Assembly: GCF_000716605.1 (NCBI RefSeq) | Contig: NZ_JNXE01000012.1 | Location: 124,001 to 188,000, forward strand | DNA from: Streptomyces sp. NRRL F-525 | Lineage (GTDB): Bacteria; Actinomycetota; Actinomycetes; Streptomycetales; Streptomycetaceae | Direction: 5' to 3' | Length of the DNA stretch: 64,000 bases | In this document: in pieces, positions 25,949 through 34,064 of the stretch | Layout: every line of letters begins with the position of its first letter | Position numbering within the stretch: the stretch's first letter is position 1 | The notes under the pieces: model-generated | What the model was told of the DNA's origin: nothing | What the model saw: only the letters and a program-made list of their open reading frames with translations | Database searches by the model: none | Translations under genes and position numbers: made by a program

Positions 25949-27598
25949 ATGACGGACACCCCTGCCCCGGCCGGTCCGCTGGTCACCGGCTCTGAGATCG
26001 CCAGATTGGCGGGCGTCACCCGCGCCGCCGTCTCGAACTGGCGGCGACGCTATGGCGACTTCCCAGCGCCGGCCGGTGGTGGTGTCAACAGCCCCCTGTT
26101 TGACCTGGCCGAAGTGCAGATCTGGCTCGACAGGCAGCGTAAGGGGCAGGACGTCTCGGTCGACGTGCAACTGTGGCAGGCGCTGCGTGGAGCCTACGGT
26201 GACGACATGGTCGGCGGACTCGCGGATGTCGCCCGACTCCTTGCTGAGGACGAGACGCCTGCCGGACTTCCGTCCGACGTCGCCGGACTCGCCCGTGAAC
26301 TGGCTGAGAGTGGTGGTGCGGCCGAGGTGGTGAGCGCCCTTGCGGAGCGCTTCACTGATTCTGTGCGCAGGGCTGGATCGGACCAGGTCACCTCGCCACG
26401 CATTGTCCGGGCCGTACGCCACTTCGCCGGCGAAGTGGCCTCCGACGCGACCTTGTTCGACCCTGCCTGCGGCATCGGCACTTTGCTGCTGGCTGTCGGC
26501 CCCGAGCACGGGCCCGCGCGTCGGGGACAGGAGGCCGACGCGCGCAGCGCCCGGTTCGCGCAACTGCGGGCCGACCTCGGCGGACGTTCCGGTGTAGTCG
26601 TTGCCACTGGAGACTCGCTGCGAGACGACCGATGGACGGAGCTGGGGGCCGATCTGGTCGTCTGTGATCCGCCGGTCAGCGAGCCCGACTGGGGGCGCGA
26701 GGACCTGCTGCTCGACTCGCGCTGGGAGTTCGGCATCCCGTCGCGTGCCGAAGGCGAACTCGCCTGGCTGCAGCATGCCTACGCGCACACCGCGCCCGGC
26801 GGCCGCGTCCTCGTGGTCATGCCCGCTTCAGTGGCCTACCGCAAGGCGGGCCGCCGCATCCGCGCCGAACTCGTACGACGGGGCATCCTCACCCAGGTCA
26901 CTGCCCTTCCGCCCGGGACCGCGGCCTCGCACGCACTCCCGGTGCACTTGTGGCACCTGCGCCGCCCACGGGCCTTGGGCGATGCCGTCACCGTCGTCCG
27001 CATGATCGATCTGACGGCGGGTGATCCGGACGGCTCCCTGGAACCAGACCTTGGCCAGTTGGCGGAGGTCCCTTTGATCGATCTGCTCGACGACGTTGTG
27101 GACCTTACTCCCGGCCGTCACGTCGAGGAGACACATCGCGACTACGCAGTTGAATACCAGTCCCTGCAACGGGAGTTGAGCGAGCAGGTGCGGATGTTGA
27201 CGGAGCTGTTGCCGGCATTGACCGCGGGCGACAGCCCCGATTCCCTGGACGGACCGACTGTCAGTGTCGCCGACCTCGCCCGCGCCGGGCTCGTCGAGTA
27301 CGGAGACCCGGAACCGGTCTCGGTCAGCGACCAGCTCGACACCGACTACCTCCAGGGCTTCTTGCGCAGCGTGATCAACACCCGGCGCTCCACGAGCGCC
27401 AGCGGTACCTTCCGCTTCGACGGCAAGGGTGCCCGCATCCCGCAGATGGACATCGCAGGACAACGGCGATACGGAGCAGCCTTTCGCGCTCTCCTGGAAT
27501 TCGAGGAACGAACGCGGAGGGTGGCGGAGTTGAGCCGGGACGTGGCGAGCTTGGCAAGAGACGGTCTCGCCAACGGTGCGCTCGAACCCGAGATCTGA
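25949..27598 (+). CDS. HTH-methylase-specificity fusion (methylase B)
   Basis: 549 residues from ATG 25949; an in-frame ATG at 25913 would precede the likely promoter elements. It has the same plan as methylase A. An N-terminal helix-turn-helix is nearly identical in its core (IARLAGVTRAAVSNWRRRYG), motif I is DPACGIGTLLLAV, and an HsdS-like half unit closes the protein (DYLQGFLRSVINTRRSTSAS, then QRRYGAAFRALLEFEERT). Motif IV is CDPPVSEPDWG: Asp for Asn is tolerated in other methylases, but the aromatic position is Val, and the acidic residue of motif II is weak (RRGQEADA). Either it methylates poorly or it is a DNA-reading regulator. It sits 106 bp after the PIWI gene, with its own promoter, and converges with the next gene. 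Confidence 0.8.
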   Translation: MTDTPAPAGPLVTGSEIARLAGVTRAAVSNWRRRYGDFPAPAGGGVNSPLFDLAEVQIWLDRQRKGQDVSVDVQLWQALRGAYGDDMVGGLADVARLLAEDETPAGLPSDVAGLARELAESGGAAEVVSALAERFTDSVRRAGSDQVTSPRIVRAVRHFAGEVASDATLFDPACGIGTLLLAVGPEHGPARRGQEADARSARFAQLRADLGGRSGVVVATGDSLRDDRWTELGADLVVCDPPVSEPDWGREDLLLDSRWEFGIPSRAEGELAWLQHAYAHTAPGGRVLVVMPASVAYRKAGRRIRAELVRRGILTQVTALPPGTAASHALPVHLWHLRRPRALGDAVTVVRMIDLTAGDPDGSLEPDLGQLAEVPLIDLLDDVVDLTPGRHVEETHRDYAVEYQSLQRELSEQVRMLTELLPALTAGDSPDSLDGPTVSVADLARAGLVEYGDPEPVSVSDQLDTDYLQGFLRSVINTRRSTSASGTFRFDGKGARIPQMDIAGQRRYGAAFRALLEFEERTRRVAELSRDVASLARDGLANGALEPEI

Positions 27599-27614
27599 CT
27601 GTCGGTCACATCCG

Positions 27615-29762
27615 TTATCCAGTACGCCCCTTCAGCTGTGGCACGAAGGAGCTGACGGTCCCGTTCCATGAAACGGCCAGTGCTTCCCGTGCCCGGGTGC
27701 ATGCGACGAACAGCAGGCATCGCTCCCTCAGCAGGTCCGAGTCGTGCTGCAGCGCGTCCACGGAGACAGCTGTGACCTCACGGGCAAACGGCATCGCGCC
27801 TGCTGTCACCCCCAGAACGGCGACGCAGCGGAACTCCAGCCCCTTCATCGCGTGCATGGTGGCGAGCCGCACACCGGTCACGGCTGGCCCCGGGTTGTCC
27901 CTGACTCTGACCACAGGCACCTTGGCGGCGGCCAACCTGTCATACACATTGTCCAGCAACACGTTGAAACGGGCGCACACGCCTATCTCCGAAGGGCGGA
28001 TGCCCTGGGCCAACCAGCCCTCGATGCGCTCGACGAGGGCCGCGACCTCTGCCTGCTCGGAGCCGTACCCGTCTGTGTGGGGCCTTCGACCGTGCAGCAG
28101 AGAGCGGTAGCCGGTCAGGCTGTCGCCGCCTTCACCGCCCAGATCGTCGACCGACACCGGGCTGAGGATGCCGGTCGACCAGACAAGGATTTCCTCCGTG
28201 GAGCGGTAGTTGATGCGCAGACGGTAGGTGCGTCCGGCCACGGAGATCCCCAGAGACCTGAGTGAGACCTTCGAGTCGTAGATGCGCTGGTGCGGGTCAC
28301 CCGCGATGAACAGGTCGTCGCTGCCGGGAGCCACCGCACCGCGCAGAACACGCCACTGGGCGGGGTGCAGGTCCTGGGCCTCGTCGACCACGACATGGTC
28401 GTGTGTGGGTGCCGAACCGGCCAGGAGGTCGGCCGCGCGTGTGCACACTTTCAGATGCGTGGTGGCTTTCTGGCCGCGCAGCATCGACTCGAACAGCTCG
28501 ACGGAGGACCACAGTTCGTCGCGTCGCGCGGACGGCAGCGCACTGCCGCGACCACGCCGTACAGCGACGCGATAGGCGTTGGGGGTACGCAGATCCTGAG
28601 CGAGGACGACGTTCCGGTACTCCTGAGCCAGGAACTGTTCCGACCACGGCAGCCCCAGCTGCTTGATGACACGCTGCCACAGTTGTCGTTCCGCACGGTC
28701 GTTGAGGAGGGAGGGAGACTTGCCGTCGAGGCGGGTCACGACTCCATGCGCATAGGCGTTGACTGTGGTCACATCGACGCGGCCGAGAAGCACCTCGTCG
28801 CCGTCCAGAAGCAGGGACAGGTTCTCGCGCAGCGAGGCGGCCAGAGCGTTCGTGTACGTGGTGAGCAGGACTCGGGTGTCGGGCGAGCGCGTGAGCAGAT
28901 GCTTCACACGGTGCAGCGCCGCAACCGTCTTGCCGGTGCCGGGGCCGCCCGTGATCTGGACAGGTCCGCCGTACGACGTTCGGTAGGCGACCCGGCGCTG
29001 GGAAGGGTGCAGGAAGACGCGCCAGGCCGCGAACGGCTTCTCCAGGATGTCTGCCAGCTCTTCGGGACCGGTGATCAGAGTGATACGGCTGGTGGTATTG
29101 GCGATGACGACGGCGAGGCTCTCGTCCGGGTCGGGGCCCGCGTTGACCGGGCGGCGCACACCGACCACGTCTCGGTAGACCTCTTCGGGGCTGAATCCCT
29201 CGGCAAGGTATTGGAGTACCTCGCACTGATCTTCCGGCAACAGTGTCTCGAACGCCTGCAGCTGTGCCTTGTCCACGATGGTTCGAACGGCACGCAACAC
29301 CTGGTCGTCGATGCCGAGTTCACGCAGCACAGTGTCCGAGTACTTGGTGAAAAGCAGGGAGCCGGCGGCTGCGGCGGCTTTCTCAAGAGCCGGGGTCAAC
29401 TGCTCGATGGCGACCACGTTGCGGACTTCGAGTGCCCGCGTCGCGGAGTTCGTCGTGTACAGCCGCTTGGCCGCCCAGCTGTACGCGTCGTCATGAGGTA
29501 CGACGTTGACGAGCAGGAACACGTCACTGCCGTCGTTCGGAGCGAGAACGACACCGCGCCAGAAGTCGTTGATCCGGATGGTCCGCATCCGTGTGTCCTG
29601 CGAGTTCTGCACGGACTCCAGGTGGAGACCTTTGTCTGCTTGCAGTTCGGGCACCGTAAGCAGCTGGAACTTCTTCATCGCCTTGCGCACGCCCGCCTTG
29701 ACGGGCTTCTCCAGGACGTCGTAGCTCTCCCAGAAGCTGTTGGCGAACGCGAGCTGCGGCAC
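27615..29762 (-). CDS. RelE-like domain fused to UvrD/Rep-family helicase
   Basis: 715 residues; GTG 29762 preceded by GGGGAG at 8 bp. Residues 1-110 resemble a RelE/ParE-type domain (RMRTIRINDFWRGVVLAP, then VNVVPHDDAYSWA). The rest is a superfamily 1 helicase: Walker A GGPGTGKT near 272, motif II VVVDEAQD near 457, motif V TMHAMKGLEF, and motif VI ACTRAREAL near the C-terminus. The helicase should translocate on single-stranded DNA. The role of the toxin-like domain is unknown; it may bind RNA/ribosomes or simply dock DNA. The gene lies 40 bp downstream of mcrC on the same strand, so it probably belongs to the mcrBC transcript. Confidence 0.83.
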   Translation of the reverse strand: MPQLAFANSFWESYDVLEKPVKAGVRKAMKKFQLLTVPELQADKGLHLESVQNSQDTRMRTIRINDFWRGVVLAPNDGSDVFLLVNVVPHDDAYSWAAKRLYTTNSATRALEVRNVVAIEQLTPALEKAAAAAGSLLFTKYSDTVLRELGIDDQVLRAVRTIVDKAQLQAFETLLPEDQCEVLQYLAEGFSPEEVYRDVVGVRRPVNAGPDPDESLAVVIANTTSRITLITGPEELADILEKPFAAWRVFLHPSQRRVAYRTSYGGPVQITGGPGTGKTVAALHRVKHLLTRSPDTRVLLTTYTNALAASLRENLSLLLDGDEVLLGRVDVTTVNAYAHGVVTRLDGKSPSLLNDRAERQLWQRVIKQLGLPWSEQFLAQEYRNVVLAQDLRTPNAYRVAVRRGRGSALPSARRDELWSSVELFESMLRGQKATTHLKVCTRAADLLAGSAPTHDHVVVDEAQDLHPAQWRVLRGAVAPGSDDLFIAGDPHQRIYDSKVSLRSLGISVAGRTYRLRINYRSTEEILVWSTGILSPVSVDDLGGEGGDSLTGYRSLLHGRRPHTDGYGSEQAEVAALVERIEGWLAQGIRPSEIGVCARFNVLLDNVYDRLAAAKVPVVRVRDNPGPAVTGVRLATMHAMKGLEFRCVAVLGVTAGAMPFAREVTAVSVDALQHDSDLLRERCLLFVACTRAREALAVSWNGTVSSFVPQLKGRTG

Positions 29763-29802
29763 GAGGTGAACTCCCCACCCTGGACGGACACTCCGCAGTC
29801 GA

Positions 29803-31062
29803 TCATACGCGCGGGGTGTTCACCGTCCGTATGTCCGTATCCGCCATCCGCCGGGCGACCGCCTCGATGTCCGCGAGCAGCGCGGCCGGTTCCTGGTCGA
29901 GGTCGAGGGCGTGCTGGTGGAGGAGGATGCCCGCGTGACGCACCTGGTGGGCGGCGTGCGAGGCGTTTCCTTTCGCGTACACCAGGTGCCCCTCGCGCAG
30001 ACCGAGAGCCGTGCAGTACGCCAGCATCTGGTACAGATCCGAATCCGGATAGCCGTCCCGTTTCTCGGCCTTGTACTTGGCGTCCGCCACTGCGCACGGC
30101 GCTCCGTCCACGCCGTACAGCACGAAGTCCGGTTTCATACGGATCGCCGCGGCGGAGTCGAGGTGGTGCGGATCCTGGAGACGGGCCGTGTGCCCGGTGC
30201 CCCGGAACGCCTCCCGCAGGGCCACAGTCACGAAGTCCTCGAAGAGCTTGTTCATGTCGAACAGGAACCCGTCGACGCGCAGTCCGCCGGACGCGTGCTC
30301 GGCGGAGGCGCCGTCCAGGATGGCCCCGGCGAGGCGCAGGGCGTGGTGGTAGCGGGAGTTGAGACGACTGGGCTGCCAGTCGGGGAGCGGCCGGCCACGC
30401 ACGATCGCGGTGACATCGGCCAGGCGGGCGCGCTGGTGCAACAGCCTGTGCCGCACATCGTGCGAGACGCCCGGCAGGCGCAGCAGGCGTTCGACGGCGG
30501 TCCGCAGGATCCGGTTCTCCGCGATGTCGGTCGTGAACTCGTCGTACGCCACTTCCACCGGCATCGCCATGCCGAAGCGTCGCCGTATCTGCTCGGTTTC
30601 CCGGATACGTCCGCGTACGACGAGGGCGCTCTCCTCCGTCGTGCGGTATCCCTGCAACAGGCCCTGCCGCAGGGCGCGGTCCACCTGCCGTTCCACGGCG
30701 TGGGCCAGCGCGGGCAGCACCTCGCGGTGTTCGGCCACCGGCACCTGTCCCTCCCGCCAGGCACTTTTCGGGTCAAGGCTGTGACCGAGCAGGAAGAAGA
30801 GCCGGGCGACGGGCACCTTGGGTGTGATGCGGACGATGACCGGTTCTCCGCCGCCTGGGACCGACACGGTCACGGCGCCGACCTTGCTGCCGGCCCGCAG
30901 GGACCAGCGGCCCGGTGTGTACGGGTCCGGGGCGGCGTCCACGATGCGACCGGCGGCGAGAGCCCGGCCGACGGCGTCCGCCAGCGGAACGGAGACGGCC
31001 GGTGCGTGCTCTACGAGACGCACGGACTCGCCGGCCGATACGGACTCGGTGCCGGCGTTCAC
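29803..31062 (-). CDS. mcrC: McrC-like nuclease subunit of a modification-dependent restriction system
   Basis: 419 residues; GTG 31062 overlaps the mcrB stop by four bases (GTGA). The N-terminal beta-rich part contains the McrC family segment ARLFFLLGHSLD. The C-terminal part is a PD-(D/E)XK nuclease: PDFVLYG near residue 310 and Asp-x-Lys in VADAKYK near 325, followed by DLYQMLAYCTALG. McrC supplies the nuclease and stimulates GTP hydrolysis by the McrB ring; together they cut DNA carrying modified cytosines. The motifs are complete. Confidence 0.88.
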   Translation of the reverse strand: MNAGTESVSAGESVRLVEHAPAVSVPLADAVGRALAAGRIVDAAPDPYTPGRWSLRAGSKVGAVTVSVPGGGEPVIVRITPKVPVARLFFLLGHSLDPKSAWREGQVPVAEHREVLPALAHAVERQVDRALRQGLLQGYRTTEESALVVRGRIRETEQIRRRFGMAMPVEVAYDEFTTDIAENRILRTAVERLLRLPGVSHDVRHRLLHQRARLADVTAIVRGRPLPDWQPSRLNSRYHHALRLAGAILDGASAEHASGGLRVDGFLFDMNKLFEDFVTVALREAFRGTGHTARLQDPHHLDSAAAIRMKPDFVLYGVDGAPCAVADAKYKAEKRDGYPDSDLYQMLAYCTALGLREGHLVYAKGNASHAAHQVRHAGILLHQHALDLDQEPAALLADIEAVARRMADTDIRTVNTPRV

Positions 31063-32867
31063 GTCAGTGACTCCCGCAGTGCGGCCAGCCCATAGCGCTT
31101 CTCGATGTCCACACCCTCCCCGTAGTGGTGTTCCTCCAGCAGGGGAAGGATCTTCGTCCGCCAGGTCCGCTCCAGGCCGCCCTCCCGGTAGACGCCCTTC
31201 TTCATCAGGTACGAGGGCCCTATGCGGAAGTCGGCGTCATCGATACGGGAGTTGAGCGCGTCGAGCAGATCGGCGGGCTCGCTCTCCTTGCCCTCGTTGG
31301 CCAGCCAGCGGCGCAGCAGCCCACTCGTCGGCTCCGTGCGCGGGGACAGCTCGACGAAGGCGAAGCGGCGACGCATCGCCGCGTCCACGAGCGCGATCGA
31401 ACGGTCGGCGGTGTTCATGGTGCCGATCACGAACAGGTTCTTCGGGAGCGCGAAGTCATCGCCGGAGTAAGGAAGTTGAACGGACTTGTTCCGGTATTCG
31501 AGGAGGAAGTACAGCTCACCGAAGACCTTGGCCAGGTTGGCGCGGTTGATCTCGTCGATGATCAGAAAGTGCGGGATGTGCCGGTTGCCCTCACGACCCG
31601 CGAGGGCGGCCAGTTCACGGAGTGGACCCGCGGTGATCCGGAAGGCGACCTCCTTGGTCTTCGGGTCCTCCTTGGGCCGGAACCCCTCGACGAAGTCCTC
31701 GTACGCGTAAGAGGGATGGAACTGGATCAGTTTCACCTGCTCAGGCCCGCCGCCCAGGAACTCGGCGAGTTTGAGTGCCAGATACGTCTTGCCGGTACCC
31801 GGTGGGCCGTACAGCACCAACTGCCGCTCGTCCGCGAGCAGATCGCGCACCTCGCGCAGCCACTCCGTGTCGTGCACCAGCAGCTCGGCCGCCAACTCGT
31901 CCGTCGGGTCCGGCAGTTCCAGCTCACGGCGGGCGACCAGGGCGGGGATCTCCCCGCTCGGATCCCGCTCTATGGCCTCGGCCTCCTCCACCAACTCCTC
32001 GTCGCTCAGGCCGAGCCCTTCGACGAGGGCCTGGACGGACGAGAGGTCGACGACGTCGTGCTGGATCGACAGCTTCTGCTGGAGTTCCTCCGGCAGGTCG
32101 TCGTACGGATATCCGGTCGGCTGCCATTCCACCGGCCGGCGCAGATTGGACCGCCGGTCCTCGGACTCCGTCTGTTCCGCCTCGCCGGTGATCTCACCGA
32201 CGTACAGCTCCCCGCCGGAGATCGTGCACACCGTGTCGCCGGGCTTCACACGGGAGAGGAAGGCGTGCAGCTCCTCGACGAGCTGCTGCTTCTGGCCGTA
32301 GGTGGCCGTCGACTCGTAGTCCTCCTGGACGAAGGTACGCAGGTCGTCCTTGCTGGTTCCCTGCCGAACACCCTGCCGGAGCCGGGAGGCAGCGAGCGAG
32401 ACCCGGCCTTCCGGAAGCCAGAGCCGCTGGACCAGATCGAGCCCGGTGACGTTCGAACCGCGAATCAGCCAGGGGCGGTTGGGGCCCATCCACACACCGG
32501 GCATGAAGTCGCCCAGGGGACGATTGTCCTCGGTCTTCCAGTCGACCCAGCCGTTGGCACTACGGCCGGTCAGCACCGCCGCGGCCTCGGAGGAGGAGTT
32601 GAACGTGATGGTGTCGGTGGTCTCCAGCCAGGTCGGCCAGTTCTTCGACGGGAGGATCCGACCCTGCCCGATCAGCTCCTCGCGCAGCCGGTGGGCGGAT
32701 GCCACGCGGATGGCGAACGACGGCACCACCTCCGGCCGTACGGGCTGTCCCGGCCCCACGACGAACTTCCGGCTGCCGTTGGTCCCCATCGCGTCGGTCT
32801 GCCGCCCACGAGCCACCGGCCCGCCGTTCGGCAACCGCAGCCGGAACTCCGGGTACTCGTCAACCAT
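31059..32867 (-). CDS. mcrB: McrB-like AAA+ GTPase with DUF4357-like and PUA/EVE-like N-terminal parts
   Basis: 602 residues from ATG 32867 (AGGAA just upstream). The AAA+ motor has Walker A GPPGTGKT near 357, Walker B LIIDEINRAN near 436 and the McrB-type GTMNTADRSIALVDAAMRRR segment. The N-terminal half differs from E. coli McrB. Residues about 50-121 resemble DUF4357 (FNSSSEAAAVLTGRSANGW), and residues about 205-235 (PGDTVCTISGGELYVGEI) look like a PUA/EVE-type fold, a class known to read modified bases. So the ring probably recognises modified DNA through these N-terminal parts. It is first of three minus-strand genes with mcrC and the RelE-helicase, and lies 120 bp downstream of the PIN toxin. 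Confidence 0.85.
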   Translation of the reverse strand: MVDEYPEFRLRLPNGGPVARGRQTDAMGTNGSRKFVVGPGQPVRPEVVPSFAIRVASAHRLREELIGQGRILPSKNWPTWLETTDTITFNSSSEAAAVLTGRSANGWVDWKTEDNRPLGDFMPGVWMGPNRPWLIRGSNVTGLDLVQRLWLPEGRVSLAASRLRQGVRQGTSKDDLRTFVQEDYESTATYGQKQQLVEELHAFLSRVKPGDTVCTISGGELYVGEITGEAEQTESEDRRSNLRRPVEWQPTGYPYDDLPEELQQKLSIQHDVVDLSSVQALVEGLGLSDEELVEEAEAIERDPSGEIPALVARRELELPDPTDELAAELLVHDTEWLREVRDLLADERQLVLYGPPGTGKTYLALKLAEFLGGGPEQVKLIQFHPSYAYEDFVEGFRPKEDPKTKEVAFRITAGPLRELAALAGREGNRHIPHFLIIDEINRANLAKVFGELYFLLEYRNKSVQLPYSGDDFALPKNLFVIGTMNTADRSIALVDAAMRRRFAFVELSPRTEPTSGLLRRWLANEGKESEPADLLDALNSRIDDADFRIGPSYLMKKGVYREGGLERTWRTKILPLLEEHHYGEGVDIEKRYGLAALRESLT

Positions 32868-32987
32868 TGTTCCTGTTCCCCCTCGACAGAAGCGACAGAA
32901 GATCCCTCGCAACAGTAGGGGCCCGCACTTACAACGGCTCCGAACCATAGGAACAGTCGTCGGCTACGGCCCTGAAAGGCGAAGGCG

Positions 32988-33440
32988 TCACAGATCGTCG
33001 GGGAGCAGCCGGAAGGCAGGCTGACCGGTGAGCGGTCGCATCATGCGGAAGTGGCCGTCCGTGGTGAACATGTCCGCCGTCTGGAACGCTGAGGCCAGGG
33101 CGACGTTCATCGCGTCGACAAGCCCCACTCCTGCCCCGCCGTCCGCGTCCGCGTACCCCCGCATCACGGCCATGGCGCTCCGAAGATGTGGTGCCGTGTC
33201 GGGGATCTCGAACCGGCGCGCCTCCGTCTGACCAGCGATGAAGTCGAGCGCGTTCATGGCCGCCGCGGGGCCGACCCGCGAGGTCAGCAGATAGTCGAGC
33301 TCGGTGAGCACCATGGAGGACACCACGAGGTGGCCTGTTCGGGCGAGGGCATCCCGGTGGGCCGCGTGGCGGGGATCCTTGGGGGTGAACAGCCGGTACA
33401 GGGCGTTGGTGTCGGCGATCGCGACCGGAATGTCAGTCAT
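32988..33440 (-). CDS. PIN-domain toxin (VapC type)
   Basis: 150 residues; ATG 33440 lies within the last bases of the antitoxin gene (8-bp overlap). Acidic residues of a PIN ribonuclease are visible: Asp10 (IADTNALYRLF), Glu in SSMVLTELDYLL, Asp in GLVDAMNVALA and Asp in FTTDGHF. PIN toxins cleave RNA, often tRNA or rRNA. With the Phd-like antitoxin upstream it forms a standard type II toxin-antitoxin pair. Confidence 0.87.
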   Translation of the reverse strand: MTDIPVAIADTNALYRLFTPKDPRHAAHRDALARTGHLVVSSMVLTELDYLLTSRVGPAAAMNALDFIAGQTEARRFEIPDTAPHLRSAMAVMRGYADADGGAGVGLVDAMNVALASAFQTADMFTTDGHFRMMRPLTGQPAFRLLPDDL

Positions 33441-33723
33441 CGGTCCCCGTGACGCCGGCGGCCGTACCCATGCCTCGCAGCGCCACCTCGATTTCGTCGT
33501 CGTCCAGTACAGGGCCGCCCAGGTCCGGCAGATCGAGCTCGCCCATGGGGTCGGTGCGGAACGGGTAGGCGGGGCGGCCCGTCGGCGCACCGCGGGGCAC
33601 GATGTCCCCTATGGGTACCCCGTCCTTGGTGATGGTCACCGTCTCCCCAGCTGCCACACGGGCCAGGACCCGCGATGTCTGCTGGTTGAGCTCCCTCAGC
33701 GGGACCTCCGCGTTGTCACTCAT
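33433..33723 (-). CDS. Phd/YefM-family antitoxin
   Basis: 96 residues. The N-terminal half (EVPLRELNQQTSRVLARVAA, then ETVTITKDGVPIGDIVP) is a typical Phd/YefM fold that binds DNA as a dimer. The acidic C-terminal tail (DLGGPVLDDDEIEVALR) would wrap the toxin. TACGGT on the minus strand (33735-33730) ends 6 bp before the ATG, so the transcript is probably leaderless. The pair is likely self-repressed, though no clear operator palindrome was found. Confidence 0.88.
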   Translation of the reverse strand: MSDNAEVPLRELNQQTSRVLARVAAGETVTITKDGVPIGDIVPRGAPTGRPAYPFRTDPMGELDLPDLGGPVLDDDEIEVALRGMGTAAGVTGTDD

Positions 33724-34064
33724 GGCTCCACCGTACTACTCGTTCTACATGGCGGCGAGCGGCTGCTCTCGTCTCCACTCAGGTCGAGGTGTTGGAGAGG
33801 CGCGGGCCGATGCAGCCGATGAGGATCCCGTGTTCGATGCGAGCTCCGTCGTAGTCGGTGAGCCCGGCTTGGTATCGCCTGGGCCGAAAGGCCTGTCCTG
33901 CCCGCTGTTGGGCCTGATGTGATCTTGCGTGCGGCCTGTGGTGAGCCACTGACGGCGACCGTGATCCGTCCGTGGTCGAGGCCCCTAGGATGTGAACTCG
34001 TTTTCGATCGCGGGGCGCGGACAGCCGCCTGGTGCGGTTGGCCCACGGGGAGGGCATGAACGTC
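33724..34064. other. Divergent intergenic region, antitoxin / DUF2786 gene
   Basis: 341 bp. It contains the antitoxin -10 (33730-33735) and a TAGGAT (33986-33991) that could be a -10 on the plus strand without a good -35. No gene is supported; ORFs on the minus strand here are Arg/Ser-rich shadows. Confidence 0.4.
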
